Part shown: positions 53,019-61,758 of the stretch, piece by piece | Layout: each line of letters opens with the position of its first letter | Numbering within the stretch: position 1 is the stretch's first letter | DNA from: Fervidicoccus fontis Kam940 | Lineage (GTDB): Archaea; Thermoproteota; Thermoprotei_A; Sulfolobales; Fervidicoccaceae | DNA: 64,000 nucleotides | Reading direction: 5' to 3' | Assembly: GCF_000258425.1 (NCBI RefSeq) | Contig: NC_017461.1 | Coordinates: forward strand, 124,001-188,000 | Notes under the pieces: model-generated | What the model was told of the DNA's origin: nothing | Seen by the model: only the letters and a program-made list of their open reading frames with translations | Database searches by the model: none | Made by a program: the position numbers and the translations under genes

Positions 53019-56000
53019 TTATTTTTTTCCCTCTTCTTTGATAGTTTTCTTTTCACGCTCGAGAGATAAATAGTGAAGATATGCAAGATAAATTGCAACC
53101 GCTCTAATTTTAATATAGCTTTCAATTTTTTTCTTTTCGGAGTCAAGAAGTTGCTTATAGCCTTGTGACTTCATCCTTTTTATTATCATATTGATCTCCT
53201 CGATGTCGGCTAAGTCTGCTTCCTTTCCAATTAATTTTCCATAGAGCCTTTTGCCGAGCATTATGTAGGGCTCAAGTGATGGCGGCTGCATTACGTTTTC
53301 CAGCAACTTCATTACTTCAATTCCCTTTGATTCAATCATTTTGGGGAGCTTTCTAAGCCCCATTGTAGATATGGACTTCGCGACCTCTTTCGAACTGATT
53401 AGTATGTTGTATTCTTCGTATTCTGCGAGATCATCGATTTCACTTTCAATTTTTTTAAGCATTGCTCCTGGTGGAAGCCCGAATGAAATCATGTCAACCC
53501 TTGTCTCCCCTTCTAGATTCTCTCCATCAAAGTATGTTAAGCCCAAAACGTAGAAGAGGGGTGCTTCGCTACTCTGATCTTCTATAGGTTCAAGTAGCGC
53601 GTCTATCGATAAAAGCTTTAGAGATTTGCTGGGCTTTGTTATCCTTGCAGCGAAATTTTTTACAGAAAGCTCTATGTGCCTCCCTTGGTCTAGGTACTCT
53701 AGGACCTTCTGGGCATAGCTTTTTACATCTTCCCATCCCATCCCAAAAGCGAGGAAATCAGCATATGCTATTTCATCGACCTGATCCATCATTATAAGAT
53801 CAAGAGTATCGGGCTCATATCTTCTGACTTTTTCCGCGAACTCAAGCCAATCAAATGAGTCCAAAAAACCAGCCGATGCAGATTCGTGAACTTCAATGAA
53901 CTTCTTCTCACTGACATTGCTGATTCCATATTCAATAAGGCCAAGATGTATACTCTCGATCCTCCTCAGAGCTACGGAAATAAATGCAAGAGCGATCCTA
54001 AGCATCCTTAAGTCGAGTCTTTCATCCACTTCATAGATATAGCCATAAGTAAAATCTCTGTACATACCATGAACTTCAACCGGAACTACTATCGCCCTCT
54101 TCTTCCTGTCAACTATAGTTGAATTTCCTACTTTGAATATTGAAGGCTTTTTCGATGATACGAGCCACATTATAGTATCAGGAATTTTAGTGAGCATTCC
54201 AAATCCATTTCTGGGAGGATATACAACAGGTTCCACTCTCGAAAAGAGCCTTCCACTTCTTATATCATTGTAAAAGTTGGCATCTTCCCCCCACCTAGCT
54301 TTTGTATCTAAGTACTCCTCAATCGCTCTCGCAAGTCCCTCGTCCTGCCAAAAGTTCACATCTTTGATCTTCTTTTCGATTACTGAAGTCACGGATCTAT
54401 ATTTTTCAGACATTTGGTGGTAAACGACTATCGCATCATTTGCGTGATCGAAGCATCCAAGCTGAAATATTTCTACCAAATCGCAGAATCCTATAGGCTC
54501 TAAAGGTATCTTTTCACTGTCACTCTCCAAGTACCTCTTTATGCCATACGGGGGGCCAAGCTCATAGAAGTTCAGCCTATCCCAAATGAACTTTAGCCTG
54601 CTTTTATTGACCTGCCCATCGGTCAAGATCTTAGCTCTTTTCAGCGCCTCTATTTCTGGCTCAGTTAAGTCCTGCCTCAACCAGGGGGAGACAAGCTTCA
54701 CTATTCCAGTGAAGAGCTTCATGTACAGATTCTTTGGGTTTATTATTGTTTTTTCTACAGGAAGCGAAACCCAATTTTCAAAAGCCTCGTAGCCCTTCGC
54801 AAAAAGCTCTCTATCCCAGTGGTTGTGAGGAATAATTATTGACTCAGTAAACGGTATTTCCTCCCTTCTTCCCTTCCTTCCTTCCCTCTGCAAAAATTCT
54901 CTTAAACTGTCTGGAAGACCTATATGCACAATCCTAACTACTGAACCTATATCAATGCCCTGTGAAAGCGTTCTCGGCGAGACTATTATCTTTATTTTAC
55001 CCTCTTTCGCCCAATCCTCGATCTTCTTTCTTTCTGATTTCGAAACTAAATGATGATGAGTTGCAACCTTGTCCTCTCCAACTTTTATTTTCAGCTTCCT
55101 AGCAATCTCTTCAGCTCTGTTTATTCCCGAAGTAAATACAATTGTAAGTCCATCATCTTGCAGGTATAAAGATAAGATATCTGTAATATCAAATTCTATG
55201 GAAGGAACATTATAGCCTAAAGCCTCAAGATACTCAAGGGTTTTGTAGGGATTTTTCTTAAACGAATTGAGATCTTTTAGGGAGTCCAATATTGACTTGT
55301 CGACATCTTTTCTGCTAGAAAGTGACCCTTCATACTCTTTTAATTGATTCCATATTTTTTCAAGATCTTTTCCAAGGACGACGCATAATCTGTTTTCAAC
55401 ATGAAAAGGTTTTCCTTCTATTATTTCAAAGTCTCTATCTGTGATCGTTTTTAAATAAACTCCCAACTCAGTTGGATTGGAAAGAGTAGCAGTTAAGATA
55501 GCTACCTGAGGCTTTCTTTGAGATACTTTGCTTATGAGCTCAAGGATGCCTAAAATTAAACTAATGCTTCTAGGATCGTAAAAATCAAGTTCATCAATAA
55601 CAATTAAGCCTGGATTGAAGTAAAAGTCCTGAAATATTGATGTATTCTGTTTTGTGAAAAATTTTTTCAGGTCTGTCAAGAGGAATGCAGGATTGGTTAT
55701 CAAGATTTTGCTTGAGATTATCTTTTTTCTAAGGCTTAAAGTTCCGTGTTCCTTCCTATAAGCTTCTTTTGACGGGGAATCCAGCTGCATTACAGGAACT
55801 GAAAAAGCCTTAGAATATGCCTCAATCCTGCTCACTTGGTCATTTGAAAGAGCTAGCGTTGGATATATAGCAATTGTCCTGAAATTTTCATGAGTGCTGG
55901 CCTTTTTTAAAGCATAGAGGGCCCATGCTTCAGTCTTTCCAGACCCCGTTCCAGACTTTATAATGATGTTTTTTCCTTCTTCGAGGGCTTTCATAGCTTT

Positions 56001-56186
56001 CAACTGATGGGAAAATATAGGCTTATCAGATATTCTTTTTATGAACTCCTCTTCCGTATTTTTGAGCTCAGGAAACATTTCTGCAAAAGTGATCTTTTCA
56101 TATTCGGGAGAGATTTTTGGTTCGACCTTTGTTATGACCGTATAGCCCTTTTCTTTTAATACATCTGAAGAATCTGTAATCCTCAT
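53019..56186 (-). CDS. Large superfamily 2 helicase, COG1205/MrfA-Hrq1-like
   Basis: Superfamily 2 ATPase of 1055 residues. Motif I SGTGSGKTEA (residues 78-87), motif II VIDELDFYD (DELD in place of DEAH or DEXH), motif III ILTATLSNPTE, motif IV-V ISPRTLSQGIDIGS-like IVSPRTLSQGIDIG and motif VI REGRKGRREEIP are visible in the first 460 residues. The remaining 600 residues form a long C-terminal part of unknown fold with Pro-poor helices. The LQREGRKGRR and HNHWDRELF words recall MrfA/Hrq1 DNA repair helicases; the zinc cysteines of DUF1998 are not evident. Stand-alone gene. Confidence 0.78.
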   Translation of the reverse strand: MRITDSSDVLKEKGYTVITKVEPKISPEYEKITFAEMFPELKNTEEEFIKRISDKPIFSHQLKAMKALEEGKNIIIKSGTGSGKTEAWALYALKKASTHENFRTIAIYPTLALSNDQVSRIEAYSKAFSVPVMQLDSPSKEAYRKEHGTLSLRKKIISSKILITNPAFLLTDLKKFFTKQNTSIFQDFYFNPGLIVIDELDFYDPRSISLILGILELISKVSQRKPQVAILTATLSNPTELGVYLKTITDRDFEIIEGKPFHVENRLCVVLGKDLEKIWNQLKEYEGSLSSRKDVDKSILDSLKDLNSFKKNPYKTLEYLEALGYNVPSIEFDITDILSLYLQDDGLTIVFTSGINRAEEIARKLKIKVGEDKVATHHHLVSKSERKKIEDWAKEGKIKIIVSPRTLSQGIDIGSVVRIVHIGLPDSLREFLQREGRKGRREEIPFTESIIIPHNHWDRELFAKGYEAFENWVSLPVEKTIINPKNLYMKLFTGIVKLVSPWLRQDLTEPEIEALKRAKILTDGQVNKSRLKFIWDRLNFYELGPPYGIKRYLESDSEKIPLEPIGFCDLVEIFQLGCFDHANDAIVVYHQMSEKYRSVTSVIEKKIKDVNFWQDEGLARAIEEYLDTKARWGEDANFYNDIRSGRLFSRVEPVVYPPRNGFGMLTKIPDTIMWLVSSKKPSIFKVGNSTIVDRKKRAIVVPVEVHGMYRDFTYGYIYEVDERLDLRMLRIALAFISVALRRIESIHLGLIEYGISNVSEKKFIEVHESASAGFLDSFDWLEFAEKVRRYEPDTLDLIMMDQVDEIAYADFLAFGMGWEDVKSYAQKVLEYLDQGRHIELSVKNFAARITKPSKSLKLLSIDALLEPIEDQSSEAPLFYVLGLTYFDGENLEGETRVDMISFGLPPGAMLKKIESEIDDLAEYEEYNILISSKEVAKSISTMGLRKLPKMIESKGIEVMKLLENVMQPPSLEPYIMLGKRLYGKLIGKEADLADIEEINMIIKRMKSQGYKQLLDSEKKKIESYIKIRAVAIYLAYLHYLSLEREKKTIKEEGKK

Positions 56187-56451
56187 CTAGAGTTCACTCA
56201 CTATAACGTTATTTCACACTCTCTAAAGGCAAATCTAGATAACTGTTTTCTGTAAAATCATTAATGTATTTTGAATCTAAGAATAAAAATAATTTACCAT
56301 ATAATTCAGGCATTCTGTTTTTCCCTGATAAAGCACACAATTCTTTAAGGGCAGAGGTGCAGTTTATTGAGCACCGAATAAGCTAATTATACATAAACAT
56401 AAAAAAGTAGATTTTATTTAAAAACATTAAGAATTTTAAACTGGTGATAAA

Positions 56452-56946
56452 TTGTTCAGCATAGTTGTTGTAAGCGATAGAGTATTTAAAGGAGAAGCCG
56501 AAGATGAAAGCGGAAAGCTTATGAAAGGGCTTTTAGAATCTAAAGGATTTAAAGTCGATTATATATTTACAGTTCCTAATGATCCTAAGGAAATACTGAG
56601 AGTGTTAAGAAAGTCGAATTCAAAAGCATTTATATTCATAGGAGGGACGGGCCCGAGTCCAAGAGATATTACACTAGACACTTTGGAGGAAGTAGCTTGG
56701 AGAAAGATTCCGGGGTTCGGGGAAGCGTTTAGGATGAAATCCTTTGAAAAAGTTGGTGCGGCAGGGCTAATTTCAAGAAGCGAGATGTTTCTGCTTTATG
56801 ACGGAAGAGTATCTGTGGTAATTCCAGGCTCTTTAGATGCTGTCAAGACAGGATTCGAGCTAATAGCAGGCATCGTACCGCACTTGTTAGAAGAGGCAGA
56901 AAGGTTTGAAGGAGAACACAAAAAGCCTAATGTTAGCAACAAATAA
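56452..56946 (+). CDS. moaB: Molybdenum cofactor biosynthesis protein MoaB/MogA-like
   Basis: Molybdopterin adenylyltransferase fold, 164 residues. MoaB/MogA proteins activate molybdopterin with AMP before metal insertion; in archaea MoaB does this for tungsten too. The core motif FIGGTGPSPRDITLDTLEEV (about 64-83) and AFRMKSFEKVGAAGLISRSE, VVIPGSLDAVKTGF are clear. TTG 56452 is preceded by GGTGAT (spacing 6). The 3' end overlaps the convergent MoeA-LysR gene by 14 bases. Part of the cofactor island. Confidence 0.88.
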   Translation: MFSIVVVSDRVFKGEAEDESGKLMKGLLESKGFKVDYIFTVPNDPKEILRVLRKSNSKAFIFIGGTGPSPRDITLDTLEEVAWRKIPGFGEAFRMKSFEKVGAAGLISRSEMFLLYDGRVSVVIPGSLDAVKTGFELIAGIVPHLLEEAERFEGEHKKPNVSNK

Positions 56947-58894
56947 CTTTTCCTGCATTGCTATCAGCTATATATCCGAAATACCTCTCTGCAATTTTTT
57001 TGATCTTATTAAACTCTAAGTAATCAATAAATGTCTTAACAGCATTTTTTTCAAGGCTCTTTCTGTTTACTGCGAAGTCATAGTGCTCCTCTGTCAACGG
57101 TATATATCTCAGTCCATAAATTCTAGCTGCATGCTCTATGCAAACACCTGCATCTGCTCTTCCCTGTGAGATAGCAGCAGCAACTGAATTATGAGACGGC
57201 AAATTATATTCGTAACCTTTGAGCTCCCTAGTTATCTTTTTAAAATCTACCCCTTTTTCAGCAGAGATTCTTTTGAGGAGATAGTCAACATACATTCTTG
57301 TACCGGAGCCCTTGTTTCTATTTGCAAATCTAAGTCCACTTTCCAATACATCTTCTAATCCTCTTAAATTTGTTCCCTCTCTAAATGCCAGCACGAGCTT
57401 TCTTGAGTATCCTCTAACAAGCAGCGCACTGCTTTTTAGAACTGGATCTTTATTCAGAAACGGAGCATTGTAAGTACCTGTATTCTCATCAAAGAGGTGG
57501 ATTGGAGCTATATCAATAAATCCCCTCTTAACTAACTCAAGCCCTAAATATGACCCAACAGGTATGTATGAGAGTTTCGCTTCGAGTCTGCTTTCTTTCA
57601 AAATATCTGGAAGCATTAGATCGTGGCTTCCCATTATTATTCCTTCCTTGTCTTCAAAGCTGTTAAAAACAACGACATCTACCTCGCTTCCCTCCTCAAT
57701 TACATCTTTATTCTCACTCAAAAGAGCGATCCCATCAGCCCTCGCAACCATCATTATGCTTCCAGAAGATGTAGAAAAAGGTATTGCATATATTTTTTTA
57801 TCAATACTGTTAAGTAATACAGGGACCAGCCACCTCCTTCCGATATCCTTTCTAAAGCTGACCGCAATAGAAGCTTTTTTTGTTTTTGCCCTATATTCAG
57901 TACCTCTGATTTTGAATAATGCAGGTAGTAAAATGAGCAGAGAGTTTGCAAGAGAAGAGAATGGAAAGCCCGGCAATCCTATTAGTAGTTTTCTTCCAGA
58001 TCTCGCTAAAACCGTTGGCTTTCCCGGCTTGAGCTTAAAACCGTGTATAAGTACTTCTCCTACCCTATCGAAAACTCTATAAACAACATCATCGATTCCA
58101 GCAGATGTTCCTCCACTTGTTATAATGATATCATAGCTTTTGAGCAATTCTCTTATTCTTTCTTCAAGTATGTCTTCTTTGTCTTGAACGATTCCAAACA
58201 TATCAGATTCTATTCCATGAGCTTTTAACAAGCTGTATATCATATAGGCATTTACATCGTAGATCTTTCCGATGCTAAGATCAGATCCGGGTGGAACTAA
58301 CTCATTGCCGGTGGAGAGAATAGCAATTTTCGGCTCAATATATACTTTTACCTTGTTTATTCCCATTGAAGATAGAATTCCTATGTCTATATGGTCCAAA
58401 ACCCTTCCCCTACTAAATAGAAGCTCTCCTTTTGCGATATCGCTACCTGCAAATGATATGTTCTCTCCGGTGTAAACAGATCTGTAAACTTCCACATATT
58501 CATTCTCTTTTCTTTTTGTGTATTCCTCCATTACTATTCCTGAAGTTCCCCTCGGTATCATTGCTCCTGTATCTATTTCTACCGCGTTTTTCTCATCTAC
58601 TTCTATTTTTGGGAACTCCCCTATCCTTACCTTTCCAGCTATTTTGAGGACTGCAGGATTAAGCTCATCCGCGTTTTCAACAGATTTTATATTTACAGCA
58701 TATCCATCTACTTCAGACCTATCAAAAGGAGGATAGTCGATAGGAGCATATATGTCATCTGCAAGGACTCTATAAAGGGCTTTCTGCAAATTCACTTCTT
58801 CAATTCCCAGGGGATTTAGCAACTGCTCTTCTTCTAGAACTTCCAATCCTTCTTCAACTGATACTAACCTATGAAACAGCTTTCTTTTCTCCAT
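56933..58894 (-). CDS. MoeA fused to a substrate-binding-like domain (MoeA-LysR type)
   Basis: About 653 residues. The first 410 are MoeA, the molybdenum/tungsten insertase: NRSEVDG-like PFDRSEVDGYAVN, IDTGAMIPRG, ITSGGTSAGIDDVVYRVFDR and LKPGKPTVLARSGRKLLIGL. From about residue 425 a domain like LysR or type 2 periplasmic binding proteins follows (LPDILKESRLEAKLSYIPVG, then RFANRNKGSGTRMYVDYLL and GRADAGVCIEHAA), seen in an archaeal fusion family. It may sense oxyanions or the pterin. ATG 58894 suits the TCACCTT ribosome site (minus-strand AAGGTGA) better than the ATG at 58900. Downstream of the plain moeA by 26 bases. Confidence 0.88.
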   Translation of the reverse strand: MEKRKLFHRLVSVEEGLEVLEEEQLLNPLGIEEVNLQKALYRVLADDIYAPIDYPPFDRSEVDGYAVNIKSVENADELNPAVLKIAGKVRIGEFPKIEVDEKNAVEIDTGAMIPRGTSGIVMEEYTKRKENEYVEVYRSVYTGENISFAGSDIAKGELLFSRGRVLDHIDIGILSSMGINKVKVYIEPKIAILSTGNELVPPGSDLSIGKIYDVNAYMIYSLLKAHGIESDMFGIVQDKEDILEERIRELLKSYDIIITSGGTSAGIDDVVYRVFDRVGEVLIHGFKLKPGKPTVLARSGRKLLIGLPGFPFSSLANSLLILLPALFKIRGTEYRAKTKKASIAVSFRKDIGRRWLVPVLLNSIDKKIYAIPFSTSSGSIMMVARADGIALLSENKDVIEEGSEVDVVVFNSFEDKEGIIMGSHDLMLPDILKESRLEAKLSYIPVGSYLGLELVKRGFIDIAPIHLFDENTGTYNAPFLNKDPVLKSSALLVRGYSRKLVLAFREGTNLRGLEDVLESGLRFANRNKGSGTRMYVDYLLKRISAEKGVDFKKITRELKGYEYNLPSHNSVAAAISQGRADAGVCIEHAARIYGLRYIPLTEEHYDFAVNRKSLEKNAVKTFIDYLEFNKIKKIAERYFGYIADSNAGKVICC

Positions 58895-58920
58895 CTTCAT
58901 TTCACCTTATAGAATAAAAT

Positions 58921-60141
58921 TTATATTAGATGGACCCAAACCGTCTCTCCCTCTTCAAAACCTTCAACATTTCTCGGTATTATCATGAATGCATTCGTTT
59001 TAAGGAGAGAGCTCAATATTCCAGATCCTCTGAGCATAACGGGCTCCGCGCAAAGCTCATCGCCGCACCTAAATACATTTACACGGATAAATGTATCATA
59101 ACCAATTCCTCCCGTAACCCTCTTTGTAAGCTTTGCAGGTATTTCAATATTTTCTAAACCCTTTGTCCCGAAATACTTTGATAAGAACGGGAGAAAGATG
59201 AATCTCAAAGCTACAAACGAAGCAACAGGATAGCCAGAAAATAAGAATATTGGTTTTCCTTCTATTAAAGCTATGGTAGTAGGCCTTCCAGGTCTCATCG
59301 CTATTCCTCTAGAGAGAATCTGCCCGTTTAGGTTTAAGATTGCATCAAATGTGAGATCTCTCTCCCCTGGACCAGTGCCACCTGTAGTTATTACGATGTC
59401 GTTTTCTTCTAAAGCTTTTTTGAGAACCTCTACGATTTTCTCCTTCTCATCTTCAACTACTCCATAGTGAGTCAATTGCAAAAAATTATGCTCTATTAAT
59501 GAAGCGTAAATCAGCCTTGATGTAGAATCAAATACATAGAATTCTCCCTTTTTGTGCGTATTATTTATATCTACAACTTCAGAGCCTGTAGCTATTATGC
59601 CTATTTTAATCTTTTCTAAAACTTCAACCTCTTTAATTCCCACTGAAGCAAAAAGCGATATGTGCCAAGGCTTAAGGATCTGACCTTTTTCTGCAATTAT
59701 ATCTCCCTTTTTTAGATCCTCTCCTTTTTTAGAGACATTTCCGTATTTTGGAACGCTTTTCAATATATGGACTGAGTGCTCATAAATTCTGGCATCCTCC
59801 TTCATAACTACTGAATCGTATGGAGAAGGAATGGGCATTCCGGTATTAACTTGAACTGTTGAGCTGCAGTCAAAGCCCTCTCCATTCTTTTTCAAAGCTA
59901 GAATTATGGGATTGTTGAATGATGCAAGCGATACTTCGTCGCTACAAACAGCAAAGCCATCTACTGCGCTTCTATTCACTTCTGGCACATCTACTGGGGA
60001 AACAATAGATTCATTTAAGATCATCCCTATAGATTCATTTATGTGTGTTTTGAAGCCTCCTTTGCGGATTTTTACGCTTTCCAAAAGAATCTTAATTGCA
60101 TCTTCTATTGGTAAAAAATTATATTCATAAGCAAAGTTCAT
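58921..60141 (-). CDS. moeA: Molybdopterin molybdenumtransferase MoeA
   Basis: Plain MoeA of 406 residues that inserts molybdate or tungstate into adenylated pterin in the cytoplasm. Visible are VNRSAVDGFAVC (about 55-66), VQVNTGMPIPSPYDSVVMKED, IGIIATGSEVVD, VITTGGTGPGERDLTFDAIL (about 250-269) and MRPGRPTTIALIEGKPIFLF. Complete domains I-IV, without the extra binding domain of its neighbour. The two MoeA paralogues, one with a sensor-like tail, may be specialised for Mo and W, as suggested for MoeA1/MoeA2 in other archaea (inference). Divergent from moaA with a 148-base shared promoter region. Confidence 0.9.
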   Translation of the reverse strand: MNFAYEYNFLPIEDAIKILLESVKIRKGGFKTHINESIGMILNESIVSPVDVPEVNRSAVDGFAVCSDEVSLASFNNPIILALKKNGEGFDCSSTVQVNTGMPIPSPYDSVVMKEDARIYEHSVHILKSVPKYGNVSKKGEDLKKGDIIAEKGQILKPWHISLFASVGIKEVEVLEKIKIGIIATGSEVVDINNTHKKGEFYVFDSTSRLIYASLIEHNFLQLTHYGVVEDEKEKIVEVLKKALEENDIVITTGGTGPGERDLTFDAILNLNGQILSRGIAMRPGRPTTIALIEGKPIFLFSGYPVASFVALRFIFLPFLSKYFGTKGLENIEIPAKLTKRVTGGIGYDTFIRVNVFRCGDELCAEPVMLRGSGILSSLLKTNAFMIIPRNVEGFEEGETVWVHLI

Positions 60142-60289
60142 ATTGACGCGAGCACCATTTTTATTCTGAATAATGCATTATTAAAAACGTTTTTGTATAA
60201 ATTTTTAACCGCGAGATTCAAATATTAACGAAAGATTTTTTTAATATGTGTTTTAATTTAATATCATTAAATTTCAAGGGGCAATAGTT

Positions 60290-61246
60290 TTGCAAAACGA
60301 TAAATTGGTCGATAGATTCGGAAGGAAAGTTGATAGCTTTAGAGCTTCAATTACATCTCGATGCAACTTCTCCTGTATCTTCTGCCACCATGAAGGGTTG
60401 ACTGCAATACCTAGGGATGAGCTTCTTTCTCCAGATGACTATGGCTTTCTATCTCTAGTTGCAAAGAAGTTCGGAATAGTTAATTATAAACTTACAGGTG
60501 GAGAGCCTCTAGTGAGGAAGGACGCGCATGAAATTGTTCGTGCTTTAAATGAAAACGGCCTTCATGTAACTATGTCGACAAACGGATATTTTCTCAAGGA
60601 AAAATCAAAAGATCTCTCTGAAGCTGGTCTGGAGAGGGCGAATGTGAGTCTTCACTCTCTAAACCTGGGAACATTTTCGTACCTTACTGGAACAAATGGG
60701 AAATATCTGGAGAAGGTCATTGAAGGGATTAATGAAGCTTTAAGCTACGGTATAGACATCAAGCTCAACTTCATACTGATGAACTCCAACAAAAATGAGC
60801 TTAAGTCAATAGTTGATTTTGCATCAAGCAAAGGCGTTAATTTGAACTTAATAGAACTTATTCCCTTAGGCACTCCGAAAAATGTATACGAAAGGGAGCA
60901 TTTTCAAGTTAAAAGTGGATTTGAATATCTTGAAAAAGTTTCCGTAAAAAAATATATAAGAGAATTTCAAAACAGGCCTGTATATGTTTTGCCCAATGGA
61001 GTAGAGGTTACAGTAATTATAGGATATGGGAATCCTTATCTTTGTAGCAAATGCTCGAGACTGAGGCTAACACCTGAAGGAAGAATTAAAACCTGTATTT
61101 TCGTTGAGGACAAGTATGTTGACATACTTAAAGAAATAAAAAATAGAGATGAAGACGGTGTTGCTGAAGGATTGAGGAAAGCCGTTTTATTAAGGGAGCC
61201 GTATTTCAAATTTGGAGGTGAAAAAAATGTGCACCAAAATGGTTGA
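60290..61246 (+). CDS. moaA: GTP 3',8-cyclase MoaA
   Basis: Radical SAM enzyme making the first pterin intermediate from GTP together with MoaC. N-terminal [4Fe-4S] motif SRCNFSCIFCHHEG (CxxxCxxC, about 23-36) and C-terminal cluster CSKCSRLRLTPEGRIKTC (about 248-265) bracket the TIM barrel; KLTGGEPLVRKD (about 65-76) is also typical. Length 318 fits archaeal MoaA. TTG 60290 follows AAGGGGC by about 7 bases. The 3' end overlaps moaC by 20 bases, so they are coupled. Both conserved clusters look intact. Confidence 0.93.
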   Translation: MQNDKLVDRFGRKVDSFRASITSRCNFSCIFCHHEGLTAIPRDELLSPDDYGFLSLVAKKFGIVNYKLTGGEPLVRKDAHEIVRALNENGLHVTMSTNGYFLKEKSKDLSEAGLERANVSLHSLNLGTFSYLTGTNGKYLEKVIEGINEALSYGIDIKLNFILMNSNKNELKSIVDFASSKGVNLNLIELIPLGTPKNVYEREHFQVKSGFEYLEKVSVKKYIREFQNRPVYVLPNGVEVTVIIGYGNPYLCSKCSRLRLTPEGRIKTCIFVEDKYVDILKEIKNRDEDGVAEGLRKAVLLREPYFKFGGEKNVHQNG

Positions 61247-61664
61247 CATTAGCGAGAAGGAAAGCGTTTACAGAGAAGCGATGGCAACTGGATTTATAAA
61301 ATTAAAGAAAGAGACACTTGAACTCATGAAAAGCGGAAGAGTTGAAAAGGGAGATGTATTCTCGGTTTCGACAATTTCTTCAATTATAGGAGTGAAGAAG
61401 ACTCCCGAGCTCCTCCCTCTTACTCACAACATACCTATAACTAATGTCGATACAAAGTATGAATTTGAGGAAGATGGAATTAGAGTCTATGTTACAGTAA
61501 GAAGTGTCAGTAAAACTGGAGTTGAAATGGAAGCACTTGTAGGTGTTGCGAGTGCACTCTTAAACATATGGGACATGGTTAAAAAATATGAAAAGGATGA
61601 AAATGGTCAGTATCCAACAACAGAGATAAGGGAAATTAAAGTAGTTAAAAAGATTAAAAAGTAA
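61227..61664 (+). CDS. moaC: Cyclic pyranopterin monophosphate synthase MoaC
   Basis: MoaC homologue of 145 residues, second enzyme of the pterin pathway, acting after MoaA. VDISEKESVYREAMATGFIK at the start, LLPLTHNIPITNVD (about 61-74) and VRSVSKTGVEMEALVGVASA (about 92-111) are the conserved segments. The bacterial LCHP-like Cys-His becomes Thr-His here, as in several archaeal members as I recall; the catalytic Lys region (KKYEKDENGQYPTTEI) is kept. ATG 61227 is chosen because a strong GGAGGTGA lies 5 bases ahead. Confidence 0.88.
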   Translation: MCTKMVDISEKESVYREAMATGFIKLKKETLELMKSGRVEKGDVFSVSTISSIIGVKKTPELLPLTHNIPITNVDTKYEFEEDGIRVYVTVRSVSKTGVEMEALVGVASALLNIWDMVKKYEKDENGQYPTTEIREIKVVKKIKK

Positions 61665-61758
61665 AAAAGAATTTTTATAGTTAGATCAAAACTTAAAAAA
61701 TTTATATATTGGAATCACATTATATATTTCTTAAAATAATTCTAAAGGTAAGGAAATA

